A stretch of 64,000 bases of DNA from a virus: positions 16,404 through 80,403 of IMG/VR virus record IMGVR_UViG_3300009103_000014. One strand, given 5' to 3'. Shown piece after piece: positions 1 through 7,357 of this stretch. Under the pieces are notes generated by a model. It was not told the origin of the DNA. It saw only the letters and a list, made by a program, of their open reading frames with translations, and made no database searches. The stretch's first letter is position 1; each line of letters begins with the position of its first letter. The position numbers were made by a program, and so were the translations under genes.

Positions 1-427
1 ATGGTCCAGCAACAACTTCAATGTTACCCATAGCACCATACTGATCGTCGACATAAACAACACCTCTTTCGCCGCTAGTGTTATCTAAGATACTATAGTT
101 TAGAAAATGTCCAGCTACAGCACTTAAATCACTTTCAGTAATATCAAATCGTACTTTACCTTTAGAAGCATTTATAATTGTACCAGTTTTACTGATAAGA
201 GTTTGTGTTTTATCTTCATCTAAAACATTAAAGACAAATGTTTTGCCTGTAATATCGACAGCTTTCTGGTCAGTATTTTTCATTTCTATTACAATAGGGT
301 TTTTAGCACCTTTGTAAACTTTTAAATTACGAGCATACATAGTCAAATTCCTGTTCGGTGTAGACCCAATAGTGGTATATACTACTGAGTGGTTTTGTTG
401 TACTAAATAGGTTGTAGTCTTTAGCAT
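1..427 (-). CDS. Tail/baseplate-type structural protein, N-terminal part (partial)
   Basis: The minus frame opens with ATG at 427 and stays open to the left window edge (142 codons), so the C-terminus is missing. The visible part has a short lead, then a beta-rich domain around residues 30-130 with the pattern 'NLKVYKGAKNPIVIEM', 'DITGKTFVFNVLD' and 'GKVRFDITESDLS'. This resembles the N-terminal domain of phage baseplate upper/tail-fibre proteins (BppU-like), known to dock receptor-binding proteins to the baseplate. That assignment rests on motif feel only. A late-promoter box lies 23 nt upstream, fitting a virion gene. It could also be another beta-sandwich virion protein. Confidence 0.6.
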   Translation of the reverse strand, partial: MLKTTTYLVQQNHSVVYTTIGSTPNRNLTMYARNLKVYKGAKNPIVIEMKNTDQKAVDITGKTFVFNVLDEDKTQTLISKTGTIINASKGKVRFDITESDLSAVAGHFLNYSILDNTSGERGVVYVDDQYGAMGNIEVVAGP

Positions 428-449
428 TATAAAATTACCTTTATTACTA

Positions 450-457
450 TATTTATG
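450..457 (-). promoter_or_regulatory. Late promoter box CATAAATA
   Basis: On the minus strand the box reads CATAAATA followed by TAGTA, 22 nt before the ATG at 427. It matches the T4 late -10 element TATAAATA except at the first base. It abuts the GGAG ribosome site (457-460) of the divergent plus-strand gene. Confidence 0.5.
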
Positions 458-465
458 GAGCGAAC

Positions 466-837
466 GTGAATAAATTTGAGAAGTTAAGAGAAAAATATCC
501 TTTTTTAAGCCACGTTAAATATGCTGGCAACGAGTTTATAGGAATAATTCAAAATTTTGACAAACATTGTTTAAGTATATACGATATCGAACGATTAAAA
601 ACTACAGATGAAAAAACATTATTTTTAGAGCTAGGTGATACTTGGTGGAATGAATCAAACAGAATGATTCCTATTAACATATTTCTAAAAAAAGACTTCC
701 AATACTTTAAAATTTGCCTACAAACTTTTATATCTAAAGATTGTGAAATTATTAGCGGACCACAAGTAAGTTTAAAAAATATTAGTGAGAAACGTGTTAA
801 GAAAAGAAGTATACAACTAGTTAAAAAAGCTACTTAG
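466..837 (+). CDS. Conserved hypothetical protein, 123 aa
   Basis: GTG start preceded by GGAG at 457-460, with a good spacing of five bases. The product is a basic, soluble, aromatic-rich protein with no signal peptide or membrane segment; visible features are 'LELGDTWWNES' near the middle and a Lys/Arg-rich tail. I do not recognise a family. It is a lone plus-strand gene between minus-strand genes, and its stop region overlaps the end of the convergent gene by 8 nt. Function unknown. Confidence 0.6.
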   Translation: MNKFEKLREKYPFLSHVKYAGNEFIGIIQNFDKHCLSIYDIERLKTTDEKTLFLELGDTWWNESNRMIPINIFLKKDFQYFKICLQTFISKDCEIISGPQVSLKNISEKRVKKRSIQLVKKAT

Positions 838-1546
838 GTAATTCTAAAAAATCTTCATACTCTTGATAAGATATAAACTCTCCACCATACGTGTCTGGAC
901 TTATAACCTCAGATATAGCATCAATATTTTTTTGAGCCCATTCTAAATAATTAGTGTCAGCTCTAAATTTTAAATCATCAACATCAATTCTACTATTAGG
1001 AAATTTATTACTATAATATTTTTTAAACCTTTTTATAGTAGACTTTGTTCTTGTTAATGTATCTGTTCTGATATCAACATCACCTTTTACAATTATACAA
1101 AGAGCCCAATGAAGAATCCAATAAGGATTAGTATAATCTAACCATTTCCAAACTGGTTCTCTAAATAAATTAAAATCAAAATGTGTATGGAACCACTTAC
1201 TACTTTCTAAAACATTTCTTCTGCCAAGTCTTGGATTATCTCTATCAGGATTACCAGAACTAAACTTCCACTGATCTGTTGGATCAGTTTTGTTTATAAA
1301 TTCTTTTAATTCTTGTTCAGATGAAAAATTAAGTCTACATTCTTCAGACCATTCTTGATTAATTTCCTTTAAGGCTGTTGATGTTTTATATAACAAATCA
1401 TGAGCAGGGAAAGAATTTAAAGATTTATATCTGTTACTATCTAGTAATATTAATTTTTGACCATTTAGTATCGATGTAACGTATTCACCACCTGCTCCTG
1501 GGTGATATACTAATACTCGCTGATCATCTTTGAACCAATTGCTCAT
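830..1546 (-). CDS. GxGGEY-family P-loop-like protein, 238 aa
   Basis: N-terminus reads '[17 protein letters not shown]', a glycine-rich loop after a beta strand. It is clearly paralogous to the plus-strand gene at 48631-49398: both share the GxGGEY loop, 'WKW(L/V)D....W(I)..HW.(L/I)C' near the middle and a 'FP(N)....EWA.(K)N(I/L).A' segment near the C-terminus. A third, shorter relative is at 28575-29261. The loop sits where sulfotransferase-like or nucleotide-binding folds carry theirs, but no full Walker A (GxxxxGK[ST]) exists, so the activity is unknown. Start ATG overlaps... the stop of this unit is convergent with the preceding plus gene; the ferredoxin gene ends in an ATGA overlap with this start, so they are probably co-translated. 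Confidence 0.6.
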   Translation of the reverse strand: MSNWFKDDQRVLVYHPGAGGEYVTSILNGQKLILLDSNRYKSLNSFPAHDLLYKTSTALKEINQEWSEECRLNFSSEQELKEFINKTDPTDQWKFSSGNPDRDNPRLGRRNVLESSKWFHTHFDFNLFREPVWKWLDYTNPYWILHWALCIIVKGDVDIRTDTLTRTKSTIKRFKKYYSNKFPNSRIDVDDLKFRADTNYLEWAQKNIDAISEVISPDTYGGEFISYQEYEDFLELPK

Positions 1547-1911
1547 TCATCACCTTTTCCTGGGGTAGGATCGAATAAATGTTTTTTACCTTCAGGAAAA
1601 TTATCTGGGTGATATTCTTCTGCTTCTGGTAATGGTCCTCTATTTTTTGTTATAACTGGCCATTTGTGATCTTGAGAATATTCTGTATTGAAATTGAACC
1701 AATGATCTAATACATCTTTTTTTGTAGGATCTGTATCCGGCCATATAGCATCAACTGGACATTCTGGTTCGCATACGCCACAATCAATACACTCGTCTGG
1801 GTTAATAACCAGCATATTTTCACCTTCGTAAAAACAGTCAACTGGACATACTTCAACACAATCTAAGTGTTTACATTTTATACATTTATCATCTACCAAA
1901 TAAGTTGCCAT
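1543..1911 (-). CDS. fdxA: 7Fe-8S bacterial ferredoxin (FdxA/FdI type)
   Basis: Low-potential electron carrier of the Azotobacter FdI/alphaproteobacterial FdxA type, about 122 aa. Nine cysteines match that family: C10, C13, C18, C22, C26 in the first motif and C41, C44, C47, C51 in the second. By family knowledge C10, C18 and C51 bind the 3Fe-4S cluster and C22, C41, C44 and C47 the 4Fe-4S cluster. The C-terminal segment with '[17 protein letters not shown]' matches the FdI tail. I chose ATG at 1911 (AGGA 11 nt upstream) over the TTG at 1935, whose region overlaps the preceding small gene. Cyanophages usually carry plant-type 2Fe-2S ferredoxin, so this type is unusual. Probable role: redirecting host electrons during infection (inference). 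Confidence 0.93.
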   Translation of the reverse strand: MATYLVDDKCIKCKHLDCVEVCPVDCFYEGENMLVINPDECIDCGVCEPECPVDAIWPDTDPTKKDVLDHWFNFNTEYSQDHKWPVITKNRGPLPEAEEYHPDNFPEGKKHLFDPTPGKGDE

Positions 1912-1913
1912 AC

Positions 1914-2078
1914 TTATATTCCTATGTTCTTCCAACTGTCGGACAAATTATAATTTTTTCTTTTCTTTTTTATTAACAATCGAATTCGATTTCGATTTTT
2001 ACCAAAATAATAACCTGCTGAAAATGAAACAGCCATTACAGTTACTATTGCTGAAATATGCCATATCCAAAATATCAT
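1914..2078 (-). CDS. Small single-span membrane protein, 54 aa
   Basis: ATG at 2078 follows AAAGGAG (at the end of the DnaE-like gene) with ideal spacing, and the stop lies 2 nt before the ferredoxin ATG. The product begins [17 protein letters not shown], a hydrophobic helix of about 24 residues ending 'SAGYYFGK', followed by a very basic stretch ([15 protein letters not shown]-like), which predicts an N-out/C-in single-span protein. Placement suggests translational coupling to the ferredoxin; it might anchor or assist a membrane redox reaction, but this is only inference. No family recognised. Confidence 0.7.
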   Translation of the reverse strand: MIFWIWHISAIVTVMAVSFSAGYYFGKNRNRIRLLIKKKRKNYNLSDSWKNIGI

Positions 2079-2079
2079 G

Positions 2080-2655
2080 TTAATCTCCTTTCTCTTGTTC
2101 TTCTAATAAATTAATGTGTAATGCTACTAAATGAGCATAAGCAACAGCATGAGCTTTTTTAAAGTAATAACTACCATCCATAGGTTTTGTCCATACTGTA
2201 TCTGCTATTTGTTTCCAGTGACTATTTCTTAAACTTGCTTTACCTGGTCTCATCACTGCTAAAAACATAGCCATTCTAACCATGCTATCAGGTTTTAGTT
2301 GTGTTAGTAATTCAAAATGATTATTCACGTGTATTACTTTTTCACAAAATTCTTTATCTGTCCATAAACGTTGCCAGTTAGGTTCTTTAGCAAGTAGTGT
2401 ATTCATATGTTCTTCGTCTTTAATGCCTTGGTACACATTTACATTTAAAAAGTCTACTTTAAAGTATCCTCTTTCTTCTGCTGTTTCATAATCAATACTA
2501 GCTTGTCCTGTTGCTGGGTTTAATGGTATATCAATAAAGTAAGCACCAGTATTGTGCTTTTTACCATCTTCCAACGTTGCTGGAATATGTTTAATCTTAT
2601 CTAATATTAAATCTCTATTAGCAAAATCTATATCAATGTCTGGTAACTTTTTCAT
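2080..2655 (-). CDS. Miniature DNA polymerase III alpha (DnaE) catalytic-core-like protein
   Basis: Only 191 aa against about 1,160 for E. coli DnaE, yet it retains the palm signatures in order: 'LPDIDIDF' (D6, D8; E. coli D401/D403), a 'HNTGAYFIDIPL' segment like the region before the third aspartate, 'GYFKVDFLN' (D68; E. coli D555), 'LKPDS...AVMRPG' (residues 120-138) like 'LQPDCFEDMIALVALFRPG', and 'YYFKKAHAVAYA' (163-174) like 'YGFNKSHSAAYA'. PHP, fingers, beta-binding and OB parts are absent. Start set by an ATGA overlap with the upstream membrane gene. Whether it polymerises, regulates or has another nucleotidyl role is unknown. It might be a non-catalytic derivative, but all three acidic residues are kept. 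Confidence 0.8.
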   Translation of the reverse strand: MKKLPDIDIDFANRDLILDKIKHIPATLEDGKKHNTGAYFIDIPLNPATGQASIDYETAEERGYFKVDFLNVNVYQGIKDEEHMNTLLAKEPNWQRLWTDKEFCEKVIHVNNHFELLTQLKPDSMVRMAMFLAVMRPGKASLRNSHWKQIADTVWTKPMDGSYYFKKAHAVAYAHLVALHINLLEEQEKGD

Positions 2656-2936
2656 AAATTTAAAATCAATGTTATTAAAGCAATAACGTTCATTAGTGTA
2701 AACCAACTACACAAAAATATTACCATTGCCGCCTTTCTAATTACTGAACTAACTACACCTAATGCTGACCCAACCATATACATTGGAACAAATATCCACA
2801 TAGCTGGGTCTAATACTGTAAATGTTAATACAGCACTTGCTCCAACTAATAATATAGTTTCAACAACTTCACACCAAAAAGCCAATGGACTTAACTGATA
2901 CGACTCTTTAAAAAATCCTACAACTTTTTGATACAT
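2652..2936 (-). CDS. Small membrane protein, three helices, 94 aa
   Basis: Hydropathy by eye shows three transmembrane stretches: about residues 17-38 ('PLAFWCEVVETILLVGASAV'-like), 44-64 and 70-93. The N-terminal 15 residues are amphipathic. It overlaps its upstream gene by one base (TAATG) and its downstream gene by ATGA, so the set is translated as one operon. No signal sequence or catalytic motif is visible. Function unknown; possibly host-membrane modification. Confidence 0.6.
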   Translation of the reverse strand: MYQKVVGFFKESYQLSPLAFWCEVVETILLVGASAVLTFTVLDPAMWIFVPMYMVGSALGVVSSVIRKAAMVIFLCSWFTLMNVIALITLILNL

Positions 2937-3676
2937 TAAAATCCTACTTCTTTCAACGTTTCTTTAACTATTTTAGATTCTTTATTATACTTGATAAAAT
3001 ATTGTCTCCAATAATCCGGATCAATGTATTCATAAACTAATTCTAATTGTTCTTGATTAAGTTTACTTAAAAATTCTTTACCTGTTTCTGTATTAAAAAC
3101 AACCCAACAACTAATACGACCATTAATAATATCTTGACAAATTTTATTTTTACTATTAGCAAAGAAATAACTTTTAGATAAAACATTTTCACCAGCACTA
3201 TCAGACCAATCATCCATTGTAGTTAAACTTCTAGACAAAGCATCTTCCCAATGTTCTGTTTTAAGATATCCTGATAGCCAGTCTAAATAATATTGTTCTT
3301 TACACCAATAGTCTAATTTAAACTTGCTTTTAATTACATATTCAATATATCGTTTCGTGTTTATAACTTTATAATCAATTAAAAATCTACCAAACTTTAC
3401 AAAAGCATTATAATAATTGCTTTTAACAAAATCAGCATACGTTAATTTTCTACCTGAATTTGGTTGTGTATCTTTAAAAAATATTAGATATGCTTGTTGA
3501 CCTAATTGTACATTTTTATCATATTGTTGTTCCCAACGTCTTTTAGACTCACACATATGAGCTAATAATGTTGTTTCTTTTACAAAACTTCTATGACAAT
3601 ACTTACAACTATATTTCTTGGGAGATTTGTAATTTTCTTGTGCTTGTTTTACTATCTCGGTCATTTCTACATTCAC
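2936..3676 (-). CDS. Zinc-finger-containing phage protein, 246 aa
   Basis: A C2HC-type finger occupies residues about 22-43: 'SCKYCHRSFVKETTLLAHMC' (CxxC, then H and C). The remaining 200 residues are rich in Tyr, Trp and Lys, with no motif I recognise. The protein is encoded between small phage genes and UvsW in a tightly overlapping operon (ATGA with the gene before), so a nucleic-acid-linked role in replication or transcription is reasonable but unproven. Confidence 0.6.
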   Translation of the reverse strand: MNVEMTEIVKQAQENYKSPKKYSCKYCHRSFVKETTLLAHMCESKRRWEQQYDKNVQLGQQAYLIFFKDTQPNSGRKLTYADFVKSNYYNAFVKFGRFLIDYKVINTKRYIEYVIKSKFKLDYWCKEQYYLDWLSGYLKTEHWEDALSRSLTTMDDWSDSAGENVLSKSYFFANSKNKICQDIINGRISCWVVFNTETGKEFLSKLNQEQLELVYEYIDPDYWRQYFIKYNKESKIVKETLKEVGF

Positions 3677-4149
3677 TTGATCTCGGCCTTTATATCAGAG
3701 TCTTGCCATCCTAACAAAACTAGTTGTTCCTTGAGTTCTTTTTTAGTTACAATACTTGACAACAGTTGAACGTCATCTTCTTTCATATTAGGATATATTT
3801 TCCTAATAGTTTTATCAAATCCAGTTTTACTTGACTTATCTTTTTTCTTATGAGGAATCCACTCATGAAAATGTGTTCCCATTTGTGGACTAATTGTAGT
3901 TAATAACAACCAATGTAATTTAGGATGTTTACTAGTACTTATATCAAAGAAATTCTTGTTGGTTCTTTCGTTAGTCGCTCTTAAATACCATTGCTGTAAA
4001 AGTTCCTCGCCCTTAACAGACGAAGAATATCTATTATATAAGAAAGGTGAAAATGCTTTCTTTTCTTCTACTGAAAGTCTATCCCAGAACTTTCTATCTT
4101 TTTTATCGATAGCTGGAAGAACTTTGTTTAATGGTAAATTTACCCCCAT
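3673..4149 (-). CDS. Conserved T4-like phage protein, possible clamp-loader small subunit (gp62-like)
   Basis: 158 aa, basic, helical. Visible segments: 'DKKDRKFWDRLSVEEKKAFSPFLYNRY', 'WYLRATNERTNKNFF', 'HPKLHWLLLTT' and a C-terminal 'KELKEQLVLLGWQDSDIKAE'. I recall this pattern from marine T4-like phages next to uvsW. The short length and the C-terminal 'LKELKxQLxxLGW' are compatible with gp62, but T4 gp62 itself is too divergent to align by eye and no gp44 lies beside it here. Treat as conserved, unknown function, with gp62 as one hypothesis. Overlaps both neighbours. Confidence 0.5.
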   Translation of the reverse strand: MGVNLPLNKVLPAIDKKDRKFWDRLSVEEKKAFSPFLYNRYSSSVKGEELLQQWYLRATNERTNKNFFDISTSKHPKLHWLLLTTISPQMGTHFHEWIPHKKKDKSSKTGFDKTIRKIYPNMKEDDVQLLSSIVTKKELKEQLVLLGWQDSDIKAEIK

Positions 4150-4646
4150 GCTTTTCCTACGTCTACAATTTCATTATTTCTTGTAACCTCTTTAACAAAA
4201 AAGGCACACTTAGGTTTATCACCTTCATGTAATGGTACTGCTAATAATTGACCTGCTTTTAATTTTGGAAAGAACCATCTTACTTCTTGATACACGTCTA
4301 CTATCTCAACAGGATAAAAGTCTGGTTTAAAATCAGATAACTGATTAAACACAAACGCCTTAAATCCTCTATCGTTAATACTTGTTAATGACAATACTTC
4401 TAAATCACCGTGGTCTTCTTCACCTATAAGCATACACCAATCTAATGGCATTTTAATTTGATGTTTACCTATCTTAAGAACTAAAGCAGGGCTATTAAAA
4501 CTTTCTAAAAATATAAGTGGTATAAAAAAATAATCCGGGTTTTCTGGGTCCGAATTATCTAATACGCCAAATCTCATATCTTCTACTTCATCAGGTACCT
4601 CGGTCATCGGAAAGCATTTGTTGTCCAATGTTAATATTTGACTCAT
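4140..4646 (-). CDS. Conserved phage protein upstream partner of the UvsW operon, 168 aa
   Basis: Acidic, beta-rich protein; visible parts are 'DPENPDYFFIPLIFLESF', 'MPLDWCMLIGEEDHGDLEVL' and a C-terminal 'CAFFVKEVTRNNEIVDVGKAWG'. No signal peptide, membrane helix or known catalytic motif. ATG preceded by AAGGATAAAAA. It is translated directly after UvsW (33-nt gap) and overlaps the next gene by 10 nt. I believe equivalents lie at this place in other marine T4-like phages; no function is known to me. Confidence 0.55.
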   Translation of the reverse strand: MSQILTLDNKCFPMTEVPDEVEDMRFGVLDNSDPENPDYFFIPLIFLESFNSPALVLKIGKHQIKMPLDWCMLIGEEDHGDLEVLSLTSINDRGFKAFVFNQLSDFKPDFYPVEIVDVYQEVRWFFPKLKAGQLLAVPLHEGDKPKCAFFVKEVTRNNEIVDVGKAWG

Positions 4647-4679
4647 TTTTTATCCTTTTATAATATGTGTAGTATAGCA

Positions 4680-6146
4680 TCATTTAGCCTCCCAGTCAAC
4701 TTTTTCTACCTGGAATGGGTAATTAGCTTCTTTATAAAACTTCTTTCTTTTAGTTAAATGTCTTTTAGCAAACTTACAGGTGCTAGTGATATCCCAAATT
4801 TGAACAAAATCTTTATCATCTGCTTTTCTAATACCACGTCCGATGCTTTGAATTACCCTAACAAAAGACTTGCCTGGTTCAAGCAAAATTAAATTAAATA
4901 TTCTTGGAATATTAATTCCTACTGAAGCTACACCATAAGTTGCTACAATAATTTTATCTGTAGCATCTGCTACTTCGTCGTAATGTTCTTTTCTATCATC
5001 ACCTTTTGTACTACCCGATATGAATACTGCTTTATCACCAATCATTTCTGTTAAATCTTTACCAGCACTAATTCTATCTACCAATATAAGTGTATTGCCT
5101 GACTCTGCTATTTTAGTAAACAATCGAGACAAATATTCTATTCTACTAGAATTTGTTAACAAGTATTTAAGCTCTTGCTGATAGCCTCCATAATCACCAT
5201 AGTCTTGTAATTGTACAACATTAACGTGACAATTGGCTAATACACCCTGAGCTTGTAATTCACTTGCCGGTATTTTTGCTGTTACCTCACCTAAACTTAC
5301 TTGTAAACTTTTCCATTCAAAATTTTCTTTAGGTATAGTTCCTGTTAATCCCCAACGTATTGGTACGTGAGCAAAGACTCCTGTTAATAACTGCTTTAAT
5401 ACATCTGCCTTAGCCATATGTACTTCATCAACCATAACACAAACAACATCTTCTATAAACTCTTCTATAGGAATTAATGCCTCACTATTTTTTGTTTTCT
5501 TTAACAATATATTTAAACTTTGCCAAGTACAAATGGTATGTGTTTTACCAAACTCTTTTCTATCACCAAAAAATACACCAACATCAAGACCCATATTAAG
5601 ATAGTCTTCTTCTGTTTGTGTTACTAATGATTTATTAGGTACAATTACAATACTTCTACCATATGGTTCTACCTTTTGACTTAATACAGCCGTTATTAAA
5701 GTCTTACCAGCACCAGTGGCTATTTCTTGTATGCTTTGTGGATTTTCTAAAAACTTATTAATGGTGTCTACTTGGTAATCACGTAATTTAATTGCTTCAC
5801 CGACCATTAAATGTTTTTCAGGCCAAGTAATATTACTATAAGAATCTTCTTTAACTTTTTCAAATTGAAAATTAGTTTTATATTGGCGTTTGTCATCTAG
5901 CTCAATTTCATAACCGAGTTCTTCTAATACAGGAATAATTTCTGGTAACAAATTAGTATAGGTGGAACCACCCAGCTGAAAAAATGCTATCTTACCGTCC
6001 CAGCGACCTAATCTTACTGCTGGAAGATATCTAGCATACGGAACTTCATATTTAAAACGATTTGATAATTTTTTACGAGCATTAAGATCTAATCCTTCAA
6101 ATTTAATGTTAACTTCATCCTTTATATGTAATATACATTTGCTCAT
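4680..6146 (-). CDS. uvsW: UvsW-like DNA/RNA helicase
   Basis: Superfamily 2 helicase that in T4 drives branch migration, fork regression and R-loop removal. 488 aa, close to T4 UvsW (about 500). N-terminal domain (1-110), then 'KLRDYQVDTINKFL', Walker A 'EIATGAGKT' near residue 145, Walker B 'MVDEVHMAK' near 240, motif III 'LTGT', and motifs V-VI 'ATYGVASVGINIP' and 'QSIGRGIRK'. Stop and start overlap neighbours (start shares one base with the stop of the 403-residue gene). Expected to act with UvsX, UvsY and gp32 encoded further right. Confidence 0.93.
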   Translation of the reverse strand: MSKCILHIKDEVNIKFEGLDLNARKKLSNRFKYEVPYARYLPAVRLGRWDGKIAFFQLGGSTYTNLLPEIIPVLEELGYEIELDDKRQYKTNFQFEKVKEDSYSNITWPEKHLMVGEAIKLRDYQVDTINKFLENPQSIQEIATGAGKTLITAVLSQKVEPYGRSIVIVPNKSLVTQTEEDYLNMGLDVGVFFGDRKEFGKTHTICTWQSLNILLKKTKNSEALIPIEEFIEDVVCVMVDEVHMAKADVLKQLLTGVFAHVPIRWGLTGTIPKENFEWKSLQVSLGEVTAKIPASELQAQGVLANCHVNVVQLQDYGDYGGYQQELKYLLTNSSRIEYLSRLFTKIAESGNTLILVDRISAGKDLTEMIGDKAVFISGSTKGDDRKEHYDEVADATDKIIVATYGVASVGINIPRIFNLILLEPGKSFVRVIQSIGRGIRKADDKDFVQIWDITSTCKFAKRHLTKRKKFYKEANYPFQVEKVDWEAK

Positions 6147-7357
6147 TAAAATAATTCATCACTATCAATTTCATTTTCTGAAGGTACTTTTGGTGCGACT
6201 TCAATAACTTTATTACTTTGGAATACATTTCTTTTACTAAACATACCGTACCCAATAGTTATCTCAGAATCAAAATCCCATTCTTTATTATGTAACCTAC
6301 TCATTTTATCAGTTATTAATACCTTTGTAGTTTCTATAGGCTTGTCTACCTTTGACCCAAGTCCATCAAAAACATTACTCTTACCACTAATTACTAATTC
6401 ATCTACTGTTCCAAACCTAGCTTTCCACATTCTTGCGATCTTTTTAATCTCTTTAATGTTTTCAGTTGAATGACTTGATAATCCAACGGCAATTTTTTCA
6501 AAACCTAAATCTAAACAACTAAACAATATAGTACTTAGATCGTTGTCCAATTTAACAAACCTATTTGTTAAGATTTTCTTTTCAAGTATATTAAAATTAT
6601 ACTTGGTTAAGACATCATTGTCAAGATTTATTGCCAATAATCCGCAACTTTTTATTTGTTGGAGAATTGACTTTTCTTTAATATTTTCATCCCAATACTT
6701 CTGTAATTCTTCAGGGGCATTATGTAATACTAATGAATCATTATTATGAGTAGCATAAATTGAATACTTTTCTTTATTGTTTAGAATTTCATTTAACTCA
6801 TTAACATAAGGCTCGACGTCATCTGAAAACTTATCAAATTCTTTTTCTTTACACCAGTTATACATCTTTAAAAAGTTATGTTCGTTATTATCTATCTCCC
6901 ATCTCTTTTTACTTTGATTCCATTTTGAATTCCCGTCATGTAATAAATTATCATCTCGTAAAAACCCGTTAACTTCTTTAATCCAATCTTGATTATATGG
7001 GAAATGTAAATAAATCCATTTATCGTTAAAATCAAATCTCTTTGAACGATCTACTGTCCTAACTTCTGTTCTAAAAACAGGATCTAAAACAATCTTTGTA
7101 ATATCAACACCAACTTGTCTAAACTGTTTGCGGTATTTACTAGTCAATTTAATAGCAAGATCTCGTTGACGTGATGTCATACCTTCGTTTCGATGTATGT
7201 AAGAAGACACATTATTAACAAAGTTAACATCATAACGAGCTAACTTAATATACATACCTATACCTCGACCGTGCTTTTTAGGAGTACGTGGCGGGGACTC
7301 AGACCCCGCCATAACTTCTATACAATACTCTATGTCTTTAGGTAAAAGCATCTTCAT
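6146..7357 (-). CDS. UvsW-adjacent conserved protein with HARP-like segment, 403 aa
   Basis: Basic N-terminus, then around residues 90-165 'WIYLHFPYNQDWIKEVNGF...WNQSKKRWEID', which resembles the HARP-type domain (lysine/tryptophan-containing 'W..k.k.W' pattern) found in annealing helicases of the SMARCAL1 family. The C-terminal half has 'FEKIAVGLSSHSTENIKEIKKIARM' and 'ETTKVLITDKMSRLH'. No ATPase motifs. Because it precedes UvsW with a one-base overlap and starts in an ATGA overlap itself, I infer it assists UvsW on forked DNA. The HARP match is weak and by eye. Confidence 0.5.
   Translation of the reverse strand: MKMLLPKDIEYCIEVMAGSESPPRTPKKHGRGIGMYIKLARYDVNFVNNVSSYIHRNEGMTSRQRDLAIKLTSKYRKQFRQVGVDITKIVLDPVFRTEVRTVDRSKRFDFNDKWIYLHFPYNQDWIKEVNGFLRDDNLLHDGNSKWNQSKKRWEIDNNEHNFLKMYNWCKEKEFDKFSDDVEPYVNELNEILNNKEKYSIYATHNNDSLVLHNAPEELQKYWDENIKEKSILQQIKSCGLLAINLDNDVLTKYNFNILEKKILTNRFVKLDNDLSTILFSCLDLGFEKIAVGLSSHSTENIKEIKKIARMWKARFGTVDELVISGKSNVFDGLGSKVDKPIETTKVLITDKMSRLHNKEWDFDSEITIGYGMFSKRNVFQSNKVIEVAPKVPSENEIDSDELF

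Noticed and set aside
3673-4149. Firm gp62 assignment
   Set aside because: No gp44 or gp45 neighbour and no visible alignment to T4 gp62; kept only as a hypothesis.
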